From: Actinomycetes bacterium
GTDB lineage: Bacteria; Actinomycetota; Actinomycetes; Actinomycetales; Cellulomonadaceae
Assembly: GCA_023428465.1 (NCBI GenBank)
Contig: JAEYXM010000045.1
Span: 1-6,542 of the forward strand
Direction: 5' to 3'
Length of the DNA: 6,542 nucleotides
Part shown: one piece after another, positions 5,555 through 6,542 of the stretch
How the letters are laid out: the number at the start of each line of letters is the position of its first letter
Numbering within the stretch: the stretch's first letter is position 1
The notes under the pieces: generated by a model
Databases searched by the model: none
What the model saw: the letters and a program-made list of their open reading frames with translations, nothing else
Told to the model about the DNA's origin: nothing
Position numbers and translations under genes: made by a program

Positions 5555-6508
5555 GTGATCGCCGACGACGACGCCCGCGCCCACGCGCGCAGGCACAGAC
5601 CGGGGCCGACGACGGCCCAGCGGCGGATCACCGCCCTGTCCATCGCCGGGGTCGACCCTGCGGCCGCAGTGGGCGCGCTCGCCGACATGAGGACCTTCGC
5701 GGCGCTCGGGGCGTACGGCACGGCCGTGCTCACGACGCTCACCGCGCACGGGTGGCACCGGGCGCACGGGGCCGACGCCGGCCACGTGACCGGCGGGGCG
5801 ACCGGCGCCGGCGGATCGAACGGGTCGTACGCCGGCCCCGCTGTGCACCCGGTCCCGCCGGACTTCGTCGAGCGCCAGCTGCGCACCCTGGTCGACGCCG
5901 TCGAGCTCGACGCCGTGCGCATCGGGATGCTCGGGACGGCCGAGGTCGCCGACGCCGTCGCCGGCGTCCTCACCGACCGGCCGCACGACGTCGTCGTGCT
6001 CGATCCGGTGTTCGCGTGCGCCGGGGACACCGGGCCGGTCGACACGAGGCTCGTCGCCGCGGTGCGGCGGCTCATGCCCGTTGCGGCGCTCGTCACGCCC
6101 AATCGGGAGGAGGCGGCGTTGCTGCTCGGGACGGACGTGGCGCGCGACGTCGGGCAGATGTTCGACCAGGCGCGGCGGCTCGTCGACGCCGGGGCGCCGC
6201 GCGTCCTGCTCAAGGGCGGGCACCTCGGGCGGGAGGACGCCGTCGACGTGCTCGTCGGGCCCGAGGGCGAGGACGTCCTCGCGGCGCCGTGGGTCGACAC
6301 CTCGGGCAGCGCGTGCGGCGGGTGCGTGCTGTCCGCGGCGATCGCCGTGATCCGCACGCACAAGCCGGAGTGGCAGGACGCCGTGGGCGAGGCGAAGCAG
6401 TGGGTCAGCGCGACGATCCGGTCCGCGCAGTCGTGGCTCGCGGTGCCGCCCGTCGTCGAGCCGACGCACGCCCCGCACCAACGGCAGGCGGCGCGCACCG
6501 GGGCGTGA
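5555..6508 (+). CDS. ThiD-like kinase (ribokinase superfamily), divergent active-site motifs
   Basis: This resembles hydroxymethylpyrimidine (phosphate) kinase, ThiD, which phosphorylates HMP and HMP-P in thiamine synthesis. Numbered from GTG 5555 (317 residues), family landmarks are SIAGVDP (29-35), ADMRTFAALGAYG (43-55), VHPVPPDFV (97-105), RIGML (122-126), VVLDPV (147-152), VTPNREEA (180-187), LKGGH (219-223) and GCVLSAAIA (256-264). Several key places differ from ThiD consensus. The usual GSDPSGGAGIQAD reads GVDPAAAVGALAD, and the GTGC anion-hole turn reads CGGC (254-257). A Gly-rich insertion (about 66-94) sits before VHPVPP. The C-terminal tail beyond about 298 is extra. Altered specificity or lost HMP activity is therefore possible, and no other thiamine gene is in the window. 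GTG 5555 is favoured by an AAGGGGGGG ribosome site; ATG 5513 would add 14 residues. The fold assignment is firm; the substrate is not. Confidence 0.83.
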   Translation: MIADDDARAHARRHRPGPTTAQRRITALSIAGVDPAAAVGALADMRTFAALGAYGTAVLTTLTAHGWHRAHGADAGHVTGGATGAGGSNGSYAGPAVHPVPPDFVERQLRTLVDAVELDAVRIGMLGTAEVADAVAGVLTDRPHDVVVLDPVFACAGDTGPVDTRLVAAVRRLMPVAALVTPNREEAALLLGTDVARDVGQMFDQARRLVDAGAPRVLLKGGHLGREDAVDVLVGPEGEDVLAAPWVDTSGSACGGCVLSAAIAVIRTHKPEWQDAVGEAKQWVSATIRSAQSWLAVPPVVEPTHAPHQRQAARTGA

Positions 6509-6542
6509 GGGGGAGCGGCGTCGGGCGGTGAGGTGCGGGCGG

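Noticed and set aside
5510..6481. Long - strand open frame opposite the ThiD-like gene
   Set aside because: The + strand frame carries the kinase motifs (LDPV, TPN, KGGH). The - strand translation has none.
6509..6542. Possible start of another gene near the window end (GTG near 6528 after a GGGGGAG tract)
   Set aside because: Only about 15 bases follow, so nothing about a product can be supported.

Overview
The window is very GC-rich, and all six supported genes lie on the + strand. Codon third positions are almost always G or C, GTG starts are used, and the first gene belongs to the actinobacterial SigE family of sigma factors. This points to a high-GC actinobacterium. A Cellulomonas-like relative is my guess from protein style only, not from any search.

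Region 1 (1-2191) is the most interesting part. A SigE-family (ECF-like) sigma factor overlaps by ATGA with a gene for a predicted single-pass membrane protein. After 136 bp comes a third gene, for a predicted exported protein. The outer parts of these two proteins are built from five copies of the same 47-residue unit, with no insertions or deletions between copies. The unit has the signature F-W...Y-T..D...L..L-W.....E.....G...L.G...P..P. I do not recognise it as a named domain. The membrane protein sits where an anti-sigma factor is usually encoded. An ECF-style promoter candidate (CAACC, 16 nt, CGTCTA) lies just upstream of the exported protein. Together they suggest a sigma factor, membrane regulator and secreted-partner module, a working model that has not been tested.

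Region 2 (2235-3341) encodes an amidoligase of the glutamine-synthetase-like COOH-NH2 ligase fold. It starts 43 bp after the exported repeat protein with no visible terminator, so it may be cotranscribed. A functional link to the repeat proteins is possible but unproven.

Region 3 (3419-5413) encodes a cytoplasmic fusion of a thioredoxin-like domain (CCINC motif), a six-bladed NHL propeller and a C-terminal beta-rich domain. This is the layout of the NHLRC2 family. Region 4 (5555-6508) encodes a ThiD/ribokinase-type kinase whose substrate-site and anion-hole motifs depart from the family consensus. Neither gene has an obvious pathway partner here.

The intergenic stretches are all shorter than 300 bp. 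No tRNA, rRNA, CRISPR array, insertion sequence or convincing intrinsic terminator was seen. The last 34 bases hold no supportable gene.
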